A stretch of DNA of 64,000 bases from Sphingomonas lenta (lineage in GTDB: Bacteria; Pseudomonadota; Alphaproteobacteria; Sphingomonadales; Sphingomonadaceae), in the NCBI RefSeq assembly GCF_002288825.1, contig NZ_NSLI01000003.1, forward strand, positions 558,001 through 622,000, given 5' to 3'. Below, one piece after another: positions 34,326-41,411 of the stretch. Below the pieces are notes generated by a model that did no database searches, was not told where the DNA came from, and was given only the letters and a program-made list of their open reading frames with translations. The stretch's first letter is position 1. The number at the start of each line of letters is the position of its first letter. A program made the translations under genes and the position numbers.

Positions 34326-34426
34326 CACCCCGGCGTAGGCCGGGGCCCAATAACGGCCACCTTACGAGCGGGAGTGCCCACGCCCGAGGACCATCGTGAC
34401 TGGGCCCCGGCCTACGCCGGGGTGGA
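34326..34426. repeat. REP-like inverted pair
   Basis: CCCCGGCG-TAG-GCCGGGG (34328-34346) and CCCCGGCC-TAC-GCCGGGG (34405-34423) in opposite orientation, with the tails CCCAATAACGG and GTGACTGGG. The rest of 34128-34447 holds the slt sigma-54 promoter and a GGCGCGGCTTTGCCGCGGC hairpin (34241-34260), but no gene. Confidence 0.75.
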
Positions 34427-34447
34427 GCTAGAGCTTAGGAACTGGAT

Positions 34448-34759
34448 CTACGCGAACGCGCGCACCGTGGGCCGATAACCGGCCGCCGCATCGCCGGTCA
34501 GGATCTGCAGGCGGCGGCGAACATTTGCCGCCATCAGGTTCGCATAGATGCGGCAGGTCTCGTTCAGGCGGTTCGCCTCGTCGGCGAGCTCGCGCAGCTC
34601 CGCGCCGACGGGACCGGTGCCGGCCGCCGCGATCGCCTCGATACCGGCGAGCTTGCGCGTGGTCGCGCGCTCGAGCGCGACGACGTTGTTCGTCTTCAGC
34701 GCCGCGATCTCGTCGTGCAGCGCGTCGATCACCTGGAGCAGCGCCTTACGCTTGGTCAT
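34448..34759 (-). CDS. flgN: FlgN-like flagellar chaperone
   Basis: 103 residues, all helical: TKRKALLQVIDALHDEIAALKTNNVVALERATTRKLAGIEAIAA...ELADEANRLNETCRIYANLMAANVRRRLQIL, the FlgN pattern of two long helices with an EAxxLNxxxxxxxxAN-like motif. FlgN escorts FlgK and FlgL to the export gate. It overlaps flgM by 14 bp, forming the classical flgM-flgN pair. ATG 34759 is preferred to the GTG one codon upstream. The C-terminus ends YRPTVRAFA. Confidence 0.85.
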   Translation of the reverse strand: MTKRKALLQVIDALHDEIAALKTNNVVALERATTRKLAGIEAIAAAGTGPVGAELRELADEANRLNETCRIYANLMAANVRRRLQILTGDAAAGYRPTVRAFA

Positions 34760-35042
34760 CACCAGTCCAATTCAGCTTGAATGCGAGGAGGCGGTCGGCG
34801 ACCGTGGCCGGGGCCAGGGGGAACCTGCCCTCGGCGATGGCGCGGCGGATGCGCGATACGCGCTCGCTGTCCACCGGGGGCACCGAGGCGAGGTCGCGGG
34901 CGACCTGGCCCAGGCCCGACGCGGCGGGCTGCGCATCGGTCCGCGCGGGCGTTTCGGCCGCGCGGAGCGGTGCGGCGCGCTCGACGCGTCCGACGTTCCG
35001 ATCTCCAACCGTGAAAGGCTTGCCGCCTACCGAGTCCACCAT
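34746..35042 (-). CDS. flgM: Anti-sigma-28 factor FlgM
   Basis: 98 residues. N-terminal half disordered, as in all FlgM; C-terminal sigma-binding part VDSERVSRIRRAIAEGRFPLAPATVADRLLAFKLNWTG follows the FlgM consensus (RVxxIRxAIAxGxYxVxxxxVAxxLLxFE). Holds FliA until the hook is complete and is then exported. AAAGGACAGG precedes ATG 35042. A sigma-28 promoter upstream gives the usual negative feedback. Confidence 0.88.
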   Translation of the reverse strand: MVDSVGGKPFTVGDRNVGRVERAAPLRAAETPARTDAQPAASGLGQVARDLASVPPVDSERVSRIRRAIAEGRFPLAPATVADRLLAFKLNWTGDDQA

Positions 35043-35075
35043 GTCCGCACCTGTCCTTTAGCGGTGTCGGATGAT

Positions 35076-35102
35076 GATACGGCAGGACGCGCGGAATATT
35101 TA
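35076..35102 (-). promoter_or_regulatory. Sigma-28 (FliA) promoter of flgM-flgN
   Basis: Minus strand: TAAATATT, N11, GCCGTATC; TAAA to GCCG spacing 15, and a -10 identical to that of fliD. About 34 bp before the flgM ATG and only 6 bp from the end of flgA. Confidence 0.75.
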
Positions 35103-35107
35103 GTCCC

Positions 35108-35629
35108 CTAACGGACCCAGCCCGGCAGCGTCGCCCGACCGCCCTCGACGGCGACCGCCTGGACGGGCGCGCGGGCGTCCGCGACGCGGACCATGAAGCG
35201 GCCGCCGGGGGCCGCGTCGCCCATCGCCACGCCCTCGCGCGAGATGGTGAAGCCGGCGGTTCCGGCCTCGATCACGACGGGATCGCCGCGGCGGATGACC
35301 GGCGCAAGCCGGTCATCCGCCCGGCCGGCGGGCGTAGCCCGTCCGACGGCGGGAGCGGTCGCGGCGGCCGCGACCGGCGCGGACCGCTTCACCGGCACGA
35401 AGATGCGCCAGTCCGGCCCGGAGCAGGCGACGACCACCGCGTCCTGCGTGGGCGAGCGCCAGGAGAGCGCGACGGTCGGGCAGGCGGCGAGCTTGAGCCG
35501 CGGGTCGACGGGCGCGCGCGCGCCGCCCTCCTCGCCGACGGCGTGGCCGGTGAAGGCGGCGACCGAGCGGTCGAGCGCAGCGGTGTTCTGGAACGCCGCG
35601 GTTCCGGCGAGCAGCAATAGGGGAAGCAT
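35108..35629 (-). CDS. flgA: Flagellar P-ring chaperone FlgA
   Basis: 173 residues from ATG 35629, chosen because GGAG stands six bases upstream; an ATG at 35641 that overlaps the previous stop would add MEYP. Signal peptide MLPLLLLAGTAAFQ, then two parts: DPRLKLAACP...WRIFVPVKRSAPVA, and the C-terminal SAF domain LAPVIRRGDPVVIEAGTAGFTISREGVAMGDAAPGGRFMVRVADARAPVQAVAVEGGRATLPGW, which is the conserved FlgA end. Works in the periplasm on FlgI. Operon with the stator-like pair upstream. Confidence 0.9.
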   Translation of the reverse strand: MLPLLLLAGTAAFQNTAALDRSVAAFTGHAVGEEGGARAPVDPRLKLAACPTVALSWRSPTQDAVVVACSGPDWRIFVPVKRSAPVAAAATAPAVGRATPAGRADDRLAPVIRRGDPVVIEAGTAGFTISREGVAMGDAAPGGRFMVRVADARAPVQAVAVEGGRATLPGWVR

Positions 35630-35640
35630 CGGATACTCCA

Positions 35641-36129
35641 TCAGGGGCGCTCGCCGGCGAAGGCGAGCGTCACGGTCGCGGTGCGGCCGCGGGGACGAGG
35701 ATCGGTGGACAGGCGAAGGCGGCGGGGCGGGACGACGCCCGACAATAGCTGCGCGACGGCGCGGGCGCGGTCGAGCGCGAGCAGCGCGGGACCGCCCGGG
35801 CCCGTATCGGCGGCCGAGCCGTCGACCGCGGCGGTGACGGTCAGCTCGACGCGCGGATCGCGGACGTTCTCGCGCGCCCAGGCGATGAGCGGCGCAGGGT
35901 CGGCGATCGCGGCGGAGCCGGTCCCGAAGCGGACGGCGAACGAGGTTACCGGCATGAGCGGGGGCTCGCTCGGGGCGAACGCGTCGCGCAACGAGCGGCT
36001 GAGCTCCTCGCGCTTGGGCGCAGCAGTCGCCTGGACGAGCAGCATGAAGCCGAGCAGCAGCAGCGCCAGGTCGGCGAGCGTCATCAGCCAGAGCGGCTTA
36101 GGCACGACGGGTTCGGGAAAGTCGTTCAC
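35641..36129 (-). CDS. Short MotB-like protein with reduced OmpA-type domain
   Basis: 162 residues from GTG 36129 (GTGA overlap with the MotA-like gene). N-terminal membrane helix PLWLMTLADLALLLLGFMLLVQA keeps the proton-carrying Asp of MotB (D20, in the place of WKVAYADFVTAMMAF). The periplasmic part has only a shortened OmpA-like fold (SAAIADPAPLIAWARE..., LALDRARAVAQLLSGVVPPRRLRLSTDPRPRG) and lacks the full peptidoglycan-binding motif. A normal MotB is encoded elsewhere (46949). Possible roles: an accessory or regulatory stator, or a related ion channel. Sits between the MotA-like gene and flgA. Confidence 0.75.
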   Translation of the reverse strand: MNDFPEPVVPKPLWLMTLADLALLLLGFMLLVQATAAPKREELSRSLRDAFAPSEPPLMPVTSFAVRFGTGSAAIADPAPLIAWARENVRDPRVELTVTAAVDGSAADTGPGGPALLALDRARAVAQLLSGVVPPRRLRLSTDPRPRGRTATVTLAFAGERP

Positions 36130-36776
36130 GCCGCGGCGCTCAGATGCGTGGGCGCTTCACGCGCGGCGAGCGCGGTGAGCGGCGCTTCCAGGCGGGTGCG
36201 CTCGAACGCCTCCGCGCGGGCGAGCGCGCGCAACCGCGCGGCGATGGGTGCGGCGATGAGGTTGGCGAGCACCGCGCCGTAGAGCGTCGCTAGCAGCGCC
36301 ACCGCCATCGCGCCGCCGATCCGGGCGGGGTCGCCCATTTTGGCGAACATCTGGGCCAAACCGATGAGCGTGCCGATCATGCCCATGGCGGGCGCGACCT
36401 CGGCCACCCCCGACCAGACGTCGGCGGCGGCGAGGTGGCGTTCTACTCGTGCGCGTCGCGCGTGCGCGAGGGCGGCGGCCACGTCCGCGCCGTCCGCGCC
36501 GTCGACGATCGCGGAGATCGCGTCGCGGACGTCGCGGTCGGCCACGACGAAGCGGTCGAGCGCGTGCGTCCCGTGCTTGCGCGCGACGCGGTCCTGCAGG
36601 TCGATCTGTTCGAGCAGGGGATCGGCGGAGAAGGGCACGCGGAACAGCGTCAGGAGGCTGCCCAGCGCGCGCCGCAGATGCGAGGGCGGCGCTCTGAGCA
36701 AGGTGGCGAGCGCGGTGCCGCCGAGCACGAGCGCGGCGGCGGTGGGGTCGAGGAACTGGTCGAACGCGAGTGTCAC
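36126..36776 (-). CDS. Short MotA/ExbB-like channel protein lacking the first membrane helix
   Basis: 216 residues from GTG 36776. It opens with LAFDQFLDPTAAALVLGGTALATLLRA, which lines up with the second MotA helix (xIDPxxxxIVLGGTxxAxLI), so helix 1 is absent. Predicted helices: 11-28, 125-147 (EVAPAMGMIGTLIGLAQMF) and 156-181 (LLATLYGAVLANLIAAPIAARL). The channel prolines are retained (P129, P177), and the cytoplasmic loop (about 35-120) has the MotA pattern LQDRVARKHGTHALDRFVVADRDVRDAIS. Upstream in-frame sequence is a dispersed repeat, so a longer protein is unlikely. The start lies two bases after the predicted sigma-54 transcription start. Confidence 0.75.
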   Translation of the reverse strand: MTLAFDQFLDPTAAALVLGGTALATLLRAPPSHLRRALGSLLTLFRVPFSADPLLEQIDLQDRVARKHGTHALDRFVVADRDVRDAISAIVDGADGADVAAALAHARRARVERHLAAADVWSGVAEVAPAMGMIGTLIGLAQMFAKMGDPARIGGAMAVALLATLYGAVLANLIAAPIAARLRALARAEAFERTRLEAPLTALAAREAPTHLSAAA

Positions 36777-36788
36777 GCGGGAGGTTGA

Positions 36789-36804
36789 TGCAAGCGGTGG
36801 GCCA
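36789..36804 (-). promoter_or_regulatory. Sigma-54 promoter of the MotA-like/MotB-like/flgA operon
   Basis: Minus strand: TGGCCCA, N4, TTGCA, with GG-N10-GC spacing. Predicted start near 36778, two bases from the GTG start codon. Confidence 0.75.
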
Positions 36805-36820
36805 AGTGAGTCTTCCTTAT

Positions 36821-36965
36821 TCCTCCCCCGCAACGCAGTTGCGGGGGAGGGGGACCGCGCCGCTCTTGCGGCGTGGTGGAGGGGGTACAGGGCGATGCCG
36901 CATCCCGTTGCTCCCCCTCCACCAGCTGCGCTGGTCCCCCTCCCCCGCCGTGGGCGGGGGAGGAA
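36821..36965. repeat. 145 bp four-hairpin dispersed repeat, copy A
   Basis: Begins TCCTCCCCCGCAACG and ends GGGCGGGGGAGGAA. Contains four stem-loops, among them CCCCCGCAAC/GTTGCGGGGG and CCACCAGC/GCTGGT, and a central CAGGGCGATGCCGCATCCCG. A second copy in the same orientation lies at 53631-53774. Located between the divergent MotA-like and flgB promoters. Confidence 0.85.
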
Positions 36966-37059
36966 TGACGGGAAGGAGACCGGCAACATTGCCGCCCGAC
37001 CGGCAAGCCTTTGCCGCCCGGACCCGCCGCACCCGCCTGTCCGCCCTCCCAAACGCATT

Positions 37060-37074
37060 TGGCATGCCCTTTGC
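37060..37074 (+). promoter_or_regulatory. Sigma-54 promoter of the flgB-flgL operon
   Basis: TGGCATG, N4, TTGC, with GG at 37061-37062 and GC at 37073-37074 (10 apart). Predicted start near 37086, 26 bp before flgB. Confidence 0.85.
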
Positions 37075-37111
37075 GAGAACCCCGCTGCGCAATGGTGCGC
37101 TCGGGAGGCCG

Positions 37112-37456
37112 ATGGTGGCGTTCGACAAATTATTCGGGGTGCACGGCGCCGCGCTGCAGGTCCGCTCGCAGCGCATGGGCATGCTGGCGTCCAACATCGC
37201 CAACGCGTCCACGCCGAACTTCAAGGCGCGCGACATCGATTTCAACGCCGCGCTCGGTTCGATGGAGGGCGGCCGTCCGACGCTGGACGGCGCGGTCAAG
37301 TACCGCGTGCCGACCCAGCCTTCGATGGACGGCAACACCGTCGAGCTGTCGCTGGAGCAGACCGCGTTCGCCGAGAACGCCGTCCAGTACCACACGACGC
37401 TGGCGTTCCTGAACGGGCGCATCGGCACCATCACCCGCGCGCTGAAGGGGGAATAA
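37112..37456 (+). CDS. flgB: Flagellar rod protein FlgB
   Basis: 114 residues from ATG 37112 (GGGAGG upstream); the earlier in-frame extension is repeat DNA. N-terminal MVAFDKLFGVHGAALQVRSQRMGMLASNIANASTPNFKARDIDFNAAL has the rod/hook SNIANAxTPxFKARD motif of FlgB; C-terminal VQYHTTLAFLNGRIGTITRALKGE is also typical. Proximal rod subunit next to FliE. First gene of an eleven-gene operon. Confidence 0.95.
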   Translation: MVAFDKLFGVHGAALQVRSQRMGMLASNIANASTPNFKARDIDFNAALGSMEGGRPTLDGAVKYRVPTQPSMDGNTVELSLEQTAFAENAVQYHTTLAFLNGRIGTITRALKGE

Positions 37457-37457
37457 G

Positions 37458-37865
37458 ATGGATCGTCCCTTGTCGATCTTCCAAGTCGCCGGGCGCGCCA
37501 TGTCGGCGCAGCTCGTGCGCATGAACACCACCGCGTCCAACCTGGCCAATGCCGGCGGGATCGCGGGGTCGGAGGCCACCGCCTACCGCTCGATGAAGCC
37601 CGTGTTCCGGACGACCTTCGACAAGGCGTCGGGCATGGCGACCGTCGACGTCGAGAAGGTCGTGACGGCCGGCGAGGTGCCGACCAAGCGTTACGACCCG
37701 TCCAACCCGCTCGCCGACCAGGACGGCAACGTCTTCGACGCGGCGGTGGACGAGACGCGCGAGCTGGTCGACATGATGGAGACCGCGCGCACCTATCAGA
37801 ACAACGTCGAGGTGATGCAGACGGCCAAGTCGCTCATCGTCGACACGCTCAAGCTGGGACGCTGA
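37458..37865 (+). CDS. flgC: Flagellar rod protein FlgC
   Basis: 135 residues. LSIFQVAGRAMSAQLVRMNTTASNLANAGGIAGSEATAYRSMKPVF and the C-terminal ETRELVDMMETARTYQNNVEVMQTAKSLIVDTLKLGR are family signatures. Proximal rod subunit; one base after flgB. Confidence 0.96.
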   Translation: MDRPLSIFQVAGRAMSAQLVRMNTTASNLANAGGIAGSEATAYRSMKPVFRTTFDKASGMATVDVEKVVTAGEVPTKRYDPSNPLADQDGNVFDAAVDETRELVDMMETARTYQNNVEVMQTAKSLIVDTLKLGR

Positions 37866-37867
37866 TC

Positions 37868-38545
37868 ATGGCGAGCTCCTTCGACGCCACGCTCAAGAAC
37901 CTGGGCATCGCCGCGCAGACGACCGCGAACCAGGTCAAGGGCAAGGGCAGCCAGACGCTCGGCCAGGCCGACTTCCTGAAACTGATGACCGCGCAGATGA
38001 AGAACCAGGATCCGTTCGATCCGGTCGACAACACGCAAATGGTCGCCCAGATGGCGCAGTTCTCCTCGCTCGCTGGCATCTCCGAGATGTCGACGACGCT
38101 GAAGACCATCGCCGACAAGCTGAACGCCACCACGGCGGCCGACGCGATGGCCTATGTCGGGCGCACCGTGCTGACGGAGGGCTCGGTCGCTTATGGCCGC
38201 ACCGACGGAGGCATCGCGGGCGGCGTGGAGCTGGCCGCCGACGCCGACGTGGTCGAGGTCTCGATCGCCGACGCCGAAGGCCGGACGCTCAAGACGCTGC
38301 AGCTCGGCAAGCAGAAGGCCGGCGCGGTCGAGTTCGACTGGGACGGCAAGACCGACGGGGGCGAGGACGCCGGCCCCGGCCCGTTCGCCGTTTCGACCTA
38401 CGCCGCGGGCGCGAACGGCGCGGTCGTCGCCGAGCCGCTCGTCTGGGCGCCCGTCCAGTCCGTCTCGCTCAGCTCAGGCTCACCCGTGCTCGACGCGGCC
38501 GGCGTCGGCCCCATCCCCGTCACCGCCGTCCGCAAGATCGGCTGA
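37868..38545 (+). CDS. flgD: Hook assembly scaffold FlgD
   Basis: 225 residues. Conserved FlgD core LGQADFLKLMTAQMKNQDPFDPVDNTQMVAQMAQFSSLAGISEMSTTLKTIADKL near the start, then FLGD_ig and Tudor-like beta domains (VAYGRTDGGIAGGVELAADADVVEVSIADAEGRTLKTLQLGKQKAGAVEFDWDGKTDGGEDAGPG). Caps the growing hook and is then discarded. Two bases after flgC. Confidence 0.95.
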   Translation: MASSFDATLKNLGIAAQTTANQVKGKGSQTLGQADFLKLMTAQMKNQDPFDPVDNTQMVAQMAQFSSLAGISEMSTTLKTIADKLNATTAADAMAYVGRTVLTEGSVAYGRTDGGIAGGVELAADADVVEVSIADAEGRTLKTLQLGKQKAGAVEFDWDGKTDGGEDAGPGPFAVSTYAAGANGAVVAEPLVWAPVQSVSLSSGSPVLDAAGVGPIPVTAVRKIG

Positions 38546-38570
38546 TTCCTCTCTCGCTCAGGAGTAACCC

Positions 38571-39830
38571 ATGACCTTCTACACGTCGCTCTCCGGCCTC
38601 AAGGCCATGCAGACCGAGATGGGCACCATCTCGCACAACCTCGCCAACGTCGCGACCAGCGGCTTCAAGAAGTCGCGCACCGACTTCGCGGACGTGATCG
38701 CGTCCAACCTGTCGACCGATCCGCGCAAGGCGATCGGTTCGGGCGTGGTGGTGAAGACCAACACCCAGCAGTTCACCCAGGGCAATCTCACCTCGACGGG
38801 CAAGGCGCTCGACCTCGCCATCTCCGGAGACGGCTTCTTCGCGGTGAAGACGGGCTCGCTCGACGGCGCGGTCTCCTTCACGCGCAACGGCGCGTTCGCG
38901 GTCGACGTGAACCGCTACGTCGTCGACGCGCAGGGCTCGTACCTCCAGGCCTATCCCGTCGATGCGAATGGGGAAGTGTCGGCGACGGGGGTGGATGGTC
39001 TTCAGGCGATCCAGATCCCCGCGGTGAACGGCGTGCCGATCGCGACGGAGAACGTCTCGCTCAACAAGAACTTCTCGAACGCGGCGGTTCCGCCGACGGT
39101 GGCGTTCAACCGCGGCAACGCGTCCACCTACAACAGCTCCACCTCGACGCGCATCTACGACGAGGAGGGCAACGCGATGACGTTGACCAACTATTACGTC
39201 CGCCAGGAGGACGCGACCGGCACGCCCACGAACGACTGGACCGTGTACAGCTATGTGGGCGACACGCAGCTCCTGGTCGGCGGCGCGCCCTCGACGACGC
39301 TGAGCTTCGACGCGACGGGGGCGCTCGCCACGCCGACCGCACCGATCGACTATGATCCGTTCACGCCCAAGGGCATGACGACGACCCAGCCGCTGGCGAT
39401 CAACTTCGCCGGCTCAACGCAGACCGCGTCTCCCTTCTCCGTCCAGGGCAAGAGCCAAGACGGTGCCACCGTGGGCGAGTTCACCAGCGTCACCGTGGAC
39501 AAGACGGGCCTGCTGTCGGCCGCCTTCTCCGACGGCGCGATCGTGCCCTTGGGCAAGATCCCGCTCGCAGGCTTCACCACGCCCGAGGGCCTGCGCCAGA
39601 CGGGCAACAGCTACTGGACCTCGACCGCCGTATCGGGCGTGCCGATGCTGTCGGTCGCGGGCGACGACGGGCGCGGTTCGGTCATGTCGGGCACGATCGA
39701 GGGCTCCAACGTCGACATCACGGAGGAGCTGGTCGGCCTGATCGCCGCGCAGCGCAACTTCCAGGCGAACGCCAAGGCGCTCGACACCTCGGCGCAGATC
39801 GCCACCACCATCTTCAACATCCGCTCGTAA
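38571..39830 (+). CDS. flgE: Flagellar hook protein FlgE
   Basis: 419 residues. N-terminal MTFYTSLSGLKAMQTEMGTISHNLANVATSGFKKSRTDFADVIAS and C-terminal SMLSGTIEGSNVDITEELVGLIAAQRNFQANAKALDTSAQIATTIFNIRS are hook-protein D0 signatures (the actual run is SVMSGTIEGSN). Between them lie the D1-D2 beta domains. AGGAG is six bases before the ATG. Length is normal for FlgE. Confidence 0.95.
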   Translation: MTFYTSLSGLKAMQTEMGTISHNLANVATSGFKKSRTDFADVIASNLSTDPRKAIGSGVVVKTNTQQFTQGNLTSTGKALDLAISGDGFFAVKTGSLDGAVSFTRNGAFAVDVNRYVVDAQGSYLQAYPVDANGEVSATGVDGLQAIQIPAVNGVPIATENVSLNKNFSNAAVPPTVAFNRGNASTYNSSTSTRIYDEEGNAMTLTNYYVRQEDATGTPTNDWTVYSYVGDTQLLVGGAPSTTLSFDATGALATPTAPIDYDPFTPKGMTTTQPLAINFAGSTQTASPFSVQGKSQDGATVGEFTSVTVDKTGLLSAAFSDGAIVPLGKIPLAGFTTPEGLRQTGNSYWTSTAVSGVPMLSVAGDDGRGSVMSGTIEGSNVDITEELVGLIAAQRNFQANAKALDTSAQIATTIFNIRS

Positions 39831-39856
39831 GCGAGAAGGGGCGGGGACTCGGGTAG

Positions 39857-40606
39857 ATGGACAAGCTGGTCTACACGGCGGCGACGGGCCTGCGCGCGCA
39901 CATGCAGGCGCAGGCGGCGATCGCCAACAACATGGCGAACGTGTCCACCACGGGATACCGGGCCGACCGCGTCGTGTTCGACCGGATCGAGCTGAAGGGC
40001 GGCGGGGCGGCCTTGCAGGCGCGCACGCCGACCTCCGAGGAGATCACGGACGCCGACCGCTCGCCGGGCGCGATCCAGACGACCGGCCGCCCGCTCGACA
40101 TCGCGATGCAGGGCGACGCCTGGCTCGCGGTGCAGGCGGCGGACGGCACGGAGGCGTACACCCGGCGCGGCGACCTGTCGGTCACCGAGGCGGGCGTGCT
40201 CCAGACCGGCGACGGGTTCCTGGTGATGGGGTCGGGGGGCCCCATCACCTTGCCGCCTGCCGACAAGGTCGCGATCGCCGCGGACGGTTCGATCACCATC
40301 GTGCCGCGCGGGGGCGACCCGAACCAGCCCCAGGCGATCGACCGGCTCAAGCTGGCCGACCCCAGGGGCTCGAACACGGTCAAGGGCCTGGACAACCTGC
40401 TGCGCGTGCGCGGCGGGGGCGTGCTGCCGGAGGACCTGGACGCCAAGGTCCAGACCGGCGCGCTGGAGGGCTCCAACGTCAACATGACGCAGGCGCTGGT
40501 CGACATGATCGAGAACCAGCGCTCCTACGAGGTGCAGGCCAACCTCCTGAAGGAGGCCCGCTCCATGGACGAACAATCCGCGTCGCTGATGCGGCTGCCT
40601 AGCTAA
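39857..40606 (+). CDS. flgF: Flagellar rod protein FlgF
   Basis: 249 residues. MDKLVYTAATGLRAHMQAQAAIANNMANVSTTGYRADRVVFDRI and the C-terminal GALEGSNVNMTQALVDMIENQRSYEVQANLLKEARSMDEQSASLMRLPS identify the proximal-distal rod junction subunit. Shorter than FlgG and sits just before it, as usual. Confidence 0.94.
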   Translation: MDKLVYTAATGLRAHMQAQAAIANNMANVSTTGYRADRVVFDRIELKGGGAALQARTPTSEEITDADRSPGAIQTTGRPLDIAMQGDAWLAVQAADGTEAYTRRGDLSVTEAGVLQTGDGFLVMGSGGPITLPPADKVAIAADGSITIVPRGGDPNQPQAIDRLKLADPRGSNTVKGLDNLLRVRGGGVLPEDLDAKVQTGALEGSNVNMTQALVDMIENQRSYEVQANLLKEARSMDEQSASLMRLPS

Positions 40607-40620
40607 GAAGGAATAGGATC

Positions 40621-41409
40621 ATGGGTTCCGCCGCCATGCACATCGCGCGCACCGGGCTCGACGCCCAGGACATGCGCATGCGGGTCATCTCGAACAACCT
40701 CGCGAACGTCAGCACAACGGGCTACAAGCGCGACCGCGCGGCGTTCGAGACGCTGGCGTACCAAGTCGTCACCGCGCCGGGCGCGCAGTCGACCGCGGAG
40801 ACGCGCTACGCCGTCGGCCTCAACCTCGGCACGGGCGTACGCCTCCAGGGCACGGCGCGCATCGACACGCAAGGGTCGGTGAACATTACCGGCAACTCGC
40901 TCGACCTGGCGCTGGACGGCGACGGCTACTTCCAGGTGCAGCTGCCCGGCGGCCAGCTCGGCTACACCCGCGCCGGCAACTTCTCGCGCTCCCCGGAGGG
41001 GATGATCGTCACCGCGCAAGGCTATGTGGTGCAGCCGGGCGTCAACGTGCCCGAGGGCACGACCAACATCACCGTCGGCGAGGACGGCACCATTTCGGCG
41101 ACCGTCGCGGGCCAGACCGATCCGGTCGAGCTCGGCCAGTTCCCGGTCGCCACCTTTCCGAACTCGGCCGGGCTGCAGGCGACGGGCGACAACTACCTCG
41201 TCGAGACCGCCGCGTCGGGTCCGGCCAACCTCGGCGCCCCGAACATCGAGGGCCGCGCGCGCATCCGCCAGGGGATGCTGGAGGCGTCCAACGTCAACGT
41301 GGTCGAGGAGCTGGTCGACATGATCGAGACGCAGCGCGCCTATGAGGTCAACTCCAAGATGATCTCGGCGACCGACGACATGCTCAAGTACATTAACCAG
41401 AACGTCTGA
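40621..41409 (+). CDS. flgG: Flagellar distal rod protein FlgG
   Basis: 262 residues. MHIARTGLDAQDMRMRVISNNLANVSTTGYKRDRAAFETLAYQ (the FlgG LDAQ...RMxVISNNLANVxTTGYKRDRA signature), and C-terminal QGMLEASNVNVVEELVDMIETQRAYEVNSKMISATDDMLKYINQNV. Distal rod subunit crossing the P and L rings. AAGGAATAGG precedes the ATG. Confidence 0.97.
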   Translation: MGSAAMHIARTGLDAQDMRMRVISNNLANVSTTGYKRDRAAFETLAYQVVTAPGAQSTAETRYAVGLNLGTGVRLQGTARIDTQGSVNITGNSLDLALDGDGYFQVQLPGGQLGYTRAGNFSRSPEGMIVTAQGYVVQPGVNVPEGTTNITVGEDGTISATVAGQTDPVELGQFPVATFPNSAGLQATGDNYLVETAASGPANLGAPNIEGRARIRQGMLEASNVNVVEELVDMIETQRAYEVNSKMISATDDMLKYINQNV

Positions 41410-41411
41410 CC

